From: Chionis minor
Taxonomy: Eukaryota > Chordata > Aves > Charadriiformes > Chionididae
Length of the DNA stretch: 64,000 bases
Direction of reading: 5' to 3'
NCBI GenBank assembly: GCA_013398295.1
Contig: VZSF01011151.1
Location: 62,974 to 126,973, forward strand
How positions within the stretch are numbered: the stretch's first letter is position 1; the number at the start of each line of letters is the position of its first letter. Of this stretch, positions 58,471-64,000 are shown piece by piece. Below the pieces are notes generated by a model that did no database searches, was not told where the DNA came from, and saw nothing but the letters and a program-made list of their open reading frames with translations. The translations under genes and the position numbers were made by a program.

Positions 58471-61400
58471 GTAAAATACGTAAATGGCAACCCAGAAGCT
58501 GTGTTGGATTAGATTAGATGCAGATCAGTGGCCGTTCTCAGACAGTGGACAGCAGCAGACACTTTAAAGAAGAGTGCAAAAAACAGGAAGGCGTAACACA
58601 ACCTTGTCACCACCAGCAGTCTTCTAGCATTCAGTAATTTCAGGACTACTGGTCTTACATCACCTGCCCCTTTTCTCCGATATCCAGGATCTGATTAGTT
58701 TGCATCAGTTCTTGGTTATTAAAGTGATTTTAGATTAAAGTATCTCAGCTGAATTGAATAAGATCACCCAACTATCTAAGCGGTATAACAGAGGAAATTA
58801 GGACCCCTCATTTTTTCTGAAGTTTTTCCTTTGAAAACTGGAAAGAGTATGTAGTTCAAGAAACCATTATTAAGCAGAAATTTGAACTAACAATTGGTTT
58901 TGCTTAGTAAGATTAAGTGCAAATGGCTATTTGAAGGTTTTTGTACAAATTCATACTTTTTCAACAGAAGAAAATAACCCATTGACCAAACAGAAAGGCA
59001 GGAATAGCCTTTTCCATTTTAAACTTTCTTGGTACTTTCTTAAAAATGTGTGAGAAAGCAAACTTCATGCCGCAGAATTTAGGCCTAGCAACATTAGGTA
59101 CACATGCTTATGCGCTCATAAGAAACTGCTGAGGAAAAATGAAAAAGAGGGAAACACAATACTCAAGCTTACACTAAGAGAACATACTTTTTGGGACAGA
59201 TAAAATTGCAGAGAAAAGCAAAAATACAGTTTCGGGATCTGGACATAGCTAGGGATTAAACATTTAGTCAGGGTTTGACTATAGTTATTTTCTTTCTGCG
59301 TTCACTGGTTTCCATGTCGGTCAGGTCTTCCTTAAAAAGGGTCTAAACCAAAAATCTATACACGGACTCACAATAAATTAAATGCATGTTTAAGTAAGCA
59401 CTGGATGTTATATAATCTGTATATGAACAACCTGTATTAAAATTGTTTGATAATGAATGCCATGTGTTTAAATATAAACAATAACCCAACTTTTAAAATT
59501 AAAAGAGGAAATTTTTTTCAAAGAAATCTAAAAGTAAGTACAAAATGGCCATGTTGGTGAACAAGTCTACATGGGATTCAACTGATCACCTAAATGCTTG
59601 TGAATCAGTTTCACCAACGATGAAAAACCATTTCAAAGACCCAGACCCTCACCGCTGAGACTCTTTTGTCTCAATGTTGGACTGGACAGATAATTTGCAT
59701 CTTACAAATACCGTCTGTAACAAAACTGATACCAGATGCCAAGTGCTAAATCTTTATGAGCTGGGTGACCCTCGTTAATAAAAATTTTACCCAGATCTGT
59801 ACCTATGAAAAAGTACATACTGTGGAGGGACACTGCCTTAACTTCAAGGATTAGGTTGATCGTGCCTAACTGCTATCATCAATCTCCAATTTAATTTATT
59901 CTTAGAACTGCTTTTGTTCCATAGGGTTTATAATGGGTATTAATGTTAAAAGTTCCTGCAAGAGACTATTTGCCTTATGTGTTTAGTTTAGTTAAACTAA
60001 AAATGTACATCTGTACATCCATCCTCCTGTCAGGCATTTATAAGAAGTCCAGTTCTAGCTTTAGGCCTTAAGTGGATTGTGGATGAATGTCAGAGCTCAC
60101 AAGGCCACCCTCTTCCTGCTGAGTGAAGCACCAGGCTGGCAGGTATGTCTGAACCTTTGGTCCCATGTGAAAAATTTTATGTTCCAGTGCTTCGCCACAT
60201 GAAGCTTATTCTCAGATCAGGTCTTCCAGATAGGAATCTTGCCAGATATACAGCTCGAGACAGGCAAAAAAGTCTGTCAACCTGACATGAGGTAGCCAAA
60301 GCCTCTCCTACATCCCCAGAGCTAAAAAAAAGACATTAAAGATCACTCCCTTGAAGAAATAGGTGGATAGGGATTCCAGTGCCTTGCATGTTTTTGAAGG
60401 AGAAACAAAAGCATGTGTGGTTGTCTTTTCCAGACTTGCTACAATAGTGTATTAGAAGTATTTTAGAATTGGAAGTAATTTTAGATGGGATTTATTTTAA
60501 GTAAAAACCAGTCTCCCCTAAATGAGAAAACAGGGATTTTTATTTTTTTTCCCCCTGGTATATTAAACTAAAAACCATAACAAAATGCAGTGACAAAGTG
60601 ACAGTTAGACAGCCAGAAGAATCCATGGTATTTACAATTTTGTCAAATGAGTCCCCTTCTGCAAATGTTTTGGCCTCTGCGTATTTACATTTCTTGTGCT
60701 TCATGCATTGATATGCTTCATGTAGCACAGCTTCTGCACTCCATCAATTAATGCTGCTCTTCCTAGTTTCTAGTCTGCAGGTTTCCATTGCTTTTTTGTT
60801 TCCCTGTTTGAATGCAAAACATGCTAATTTTACAGTAAATGCCAGTTTACATTAGCTCAGCTGTCCTCATGACATAATTTGACTTGAAGTTATGCAAATT
60901 ACTTCTTTCCAGATACCTCTGATTAGCTGTAAAAAAAACACTCCCTAATTAGTCCTGAGATAATCAGGGAGAAATCACAGTTGATTACATATACTGAATT
61001 TGCTTCTCCAGTCTGAATTGCCATATTTCCTGCCACAGGACCTGTGAGCACTCTATAGAGTTTGCACCTTTCCTTCCCTTGAAAAGCACTTCAGCTACTC
61101 CCTCACAGCTCCATCAAATCAAACATTTCTTTTTATACTGACTCTATCCAGACAGCAGGGAACCCTGCTGACAGCCTAAGAGAAATGCCAGCCAGGTGCA
61201 GTACAAATTCTACCTATTGCTGAAGATACAGGCTAGTAAATCTTACTGGAAATATATAGGTGTCAGAAAGCTTTACAGCTGTCAGCAAAGAGAGATAGTA
61301 CAAAAGCAGATCTTCTGATTAAAATGACATTTTCAACCGATATCAAAGTGACAATTTTAGAGGCCAGTAATGTATACTGTATTTCAGTGGAGTTTTGCTG

Positions 61401-64000
61401 GCTTGCCTCACACTGAACTCTTCCTGTCCCTCAGTGATGACTCAGTAATTTATCATAATCCATTTTTCAAATAAACAGGGACAAGTGAACTTCAGAAGGC
61501 TTAACATTCAGATTCAATTTGAGTAAACAGATAAATGTTTGAAGGTTTATTCAGAGTTTGGTCTCAATTACCTAATACATCTTGACTCCTCGAGTTCCCA
61601 GGACTGGTAACCTTTTCTGCATGGTCCCTAAACTCTTGTCCATACAGAGTGCATTGACAGGGTGAAGAGTAGGTCATGCACCTCTTAAAAACTCTCTTTT
61701 TTCAGAAACAAGACCACTGGCTGATATTTTCTGTAAGAGAAGGAGGTATGGCAGCTGAGCTTGAGGTCATTTATTGCTTAACAACTCCAGACACAAACAC
61801 ACACATGAAAAGCACCCAGATTTTGGCTTTAATTTGTCTAAGTTGATGAGGGTGCTGGGAATTCAAACTTGGATCTGAAGTTTCCAAAGTGTCTCTTTCC
61901 AACGGGGATGTGATTTGAACTTTGAATTTGTATCTCACATTCAGATGGGGTCTACAGTTCCCCCTAAAGTACTTTGGCAAAATTAAAGGAAATCATAACC
62001 GCAAAAGGGTAAAAATGGAGATATTTCAATTTAAAGTTGAAATGAATGCAAAATTTGGTGAGCTAGAGAGATGAAGAAAGGAATTTTCATAATGTAGCAG
62101 CAGCAAGAAGAGAAGGATATTGCCACTCAATGAATCTTGCAATTCATGAAATGAGGTCTGTGCAAGACAGAAAGAAAAAAACCCAAAATATTCAGTGGGC
62201 TAGAACTCCTTGAGTTCCATGGAATAGACAAAGATATAGGACTAAGTTCTGCTCACATTTATTCCAATGTAAGTCAGAAGCAGTGATATCAAGTTTGAAT
62301 GTTACGCAAAGTTGGTACCAAGATGTTATTATACTACCAGTAAGAGTTATGATACCTTTTTCTTTTATTTTTTAAGAAAGGACTGATGAAGTTTCTTTGG
62401 GCTATTAGTAGGAATTCTGTTTTTTCAATGACCGCTGTTTCCCTTTGTCTCCTTGTAGCTGGGTGATGATCTGGAAAAACCAAAGCCTATCCTGAAGATT
62501 TCTGTATCACAAAAGACAATACAAAGTGCCCAAAGTGGCACTATAACCTCCCACACTCTCAATCTCTGGGATATCATGGTCACTGTTCTTTGGAGAAAAG
62601 TAGTGGCAAGGGCAGAGTATGACCATGAAATGGATTCCATAACAGTATGGAGCATAAACGTTCTGGGATTGCTTTGTACAATCTTTATTACAACCATGAA
62701 ACCATGGTAGCATGAGTGTATCTCCCATCACCTATCCAGAACAATTTCATCAAGTTCACTCAAGATAATCTGGAGCTGTAGTGATCTCACGTGGAAATAA
62801 AAAGCTCAACAGGAAGAGGAATTATCCAAATAAGTATTTGGTTAATATTTGAGGTAGAATTTAAAGACATACATTAGCACATCAAAGTTGTTCACCTTTT
62901 TTACATCTTTTTTCACCCTGTTTTTTGTCAACAGATTTTTTTACAGCTTACGCGACACATCAGAACAACCAACACAGACGACAGTCTTACTCATTTTCTC
63001 AGAGGCAACTGGGACATAGCCAGGGAAGGTGTTGCAGATCATACGAATGGTTCAAGCAGTCCAGATGCCCTCCTTCACTATGGCTACATGTACCTTCCTA
63101 CCCTGTCACAGCACACACAGTCATTTCCCCTCTGTTTCTCTACAGTATAGCTCTCCTTTGCTTCTACCCGAGCTGCTTTTTCCCATTTGCAGAGTCCTGG
63201 CTTAGTTACAGAAAAAGCTGCACACCCAGGCCCTTATCAAGAGTCTGGTATTCATTCCTCTTCTCCCAAGGATGTGCTATAGCACGTGCATGATTAAGGG
63301 GGTGTGTGTGTGCGTCTGTGTTCCCAGGAGAGGAGTAAGGGCAGGAGGGTTATCCCATATCCAGGGGATTAAAGAAGGAGGAAAATGTTTCCAAACTGCT
63401 TTGGTGTTTCAGAGTCTATCACAAGTTGAAGTCTCTCAGGGACACAGCCCAGCCATACAAGGGAGATAATTGTGAAATAAAACAGTGGGGTAAGAAAATA
63501 ACAAAAAAAAAAAAGCCATCTCATTTCCAGTCCTCGCTGGACTGCATATGTGGAGGTGCAATGACACAGTTTTTGCTTTAGTATTAGAAATGATTCAAAT
63601 ACAATTGAATTCACCTCACACAGTGAGGTGAAACATTGTGGAAACTCTATAAAAGCTGTATAATGTCAGTCCCAGTCACTTGGAAGTAGAATATATACCA
63701 TCACCCCCATGACAAGGTTCAAATATGTATGTTCACCTTTGATGGTGAGAACCTGTATTTTCTCAACAAATCCCTAGTGGTGCTTATGCATCTATATCCT
63801 GGTAACTCAATAACCTCAAAAAGTTGGGATTTTTTGTTTTCTTTGCTTTTCATGAAACAGTGGAGGGAAATTTGCTTTTGAATTAGTTCATCTCCATAAT
63901 GCATTTATTGTTATTACTGTATTTTATGAAGGACCCATTTGCAGGCTGATCAAATAAACAAGTCCTGTGGCCTCAGATATGAACTACACAGACAGAAGAA
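58471..64000. other. Non-coding stretch, no gene recognised
   Basis: AT-rich, with ORFs up to 122 codons (62925-63293) that show no domain. A cluster of TAAT/ATTA cores and an octamer site lies at 60820-60990. A short GT run at 63300-63320 and small A runs (63503-63513) are the only simple repeats. I see no CR1 or LTR ends. Confidence 0.5.
60820..60990. promoter_or_regulatory. Possible enhancer-like cluster of octamer and homeodomain sites
   Basis: A perfect POU octamer ATGCAAAT is at 60892-60899. TAATTA is at 60946-60951, further TAAT cores lie near 60829 and 60874, and a CAGCTG E-box is at about 60858. Just after comes an inverted pair CCTGA/TCAGG around ATAA. This is the texture of many developmental conserved non-coding elements, but single sites of this kind are common in AT-rich DNA. 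Confidence 0.2.

Noticed and set aside
62925..63293. 122-codon plus-strand ORF after a pyrimidine tract
   Set aside because: There is an acceptor-like TTTTTTGTCAACAG, but no good donor, no polyadenylation context and no recognisable domain.

Overview
The window looks like a stretch of bird nuclear genome, either intergenic or deep intronic. Three 5'-truncated CR1 LINEs of typical avian form end in the CR1 3' octamer family (ATTCTATG-like). A solo endogenous-retrovirus LTR of a type common in birds is present, and there are fossils of older amniote repeats: a diverged CR1, a palindromic MITE and a MIR/CORE-SINE-like piece. The rest is AT-rich, with poly-A/T tracts, CA/TA microsatellites and A/C-rich low-complexity blocks. 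Nothing prokaryotic is present: no operons, no long ORFs, no CRISPR, no rRNA and no tRNA that I could support.

Layout. 1-3224 is unannotated sequence with an N at 121. 3225-4239 is CR1 copy A (+). 4240-9057 is non-coding and holds a palindromic MITE-like fossil (7546-7663) and a weak signal-peptide exon candidate (7872-7968). 9058-9413 is an old amniote-type CR1 3' fragment (+). 9414-12009 holds an exon-like segment with very good splice signals (10282-10369). 12010-13371 is an old CR1-like 3' fragment (-) followed by CR1 copy B (+). 13372-36633 is mostly unannotated, with several exon-like segments (20571-20733, 27662-27843, 28993-29081 on the minus strand). 36634-40530 is a 1949-bp unit present twice in tandem and separated by a single N; each copy carries the same solo LTR. 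42564-43765 is CR1 copy C (-). 43766-64000 is unannotated apart from a 29-bp tandem duplication, a CpG-enriched patch near 52 kb, a MIR-like fossil at 53.0 kb, a minus-strand signal-peptide-like ORF at 56.6-56.9 kb, a G-quadruplex motif at 57.97 kb with an exon-like segment after it, and an AT-rich octamer/homeodomain-site cluster at 60.9 kb.

No complete protein-coding gene is recognisable. All ORFs with recognisable homology are decayed CR1 reverse-transcriptase remnants. The exon-like segments are proposals from splice-signal and frame inspection only. In 64 kb of vertebrate DNA several such segments are expected by chance, so each needs RNA-seq or cross-species alignment.

I did not find a convincing new biological system. 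The most solid unusual observation is the perfect 1949-bp tandem copy abutting a single N, which looks more like an assembly false duplication than biology.
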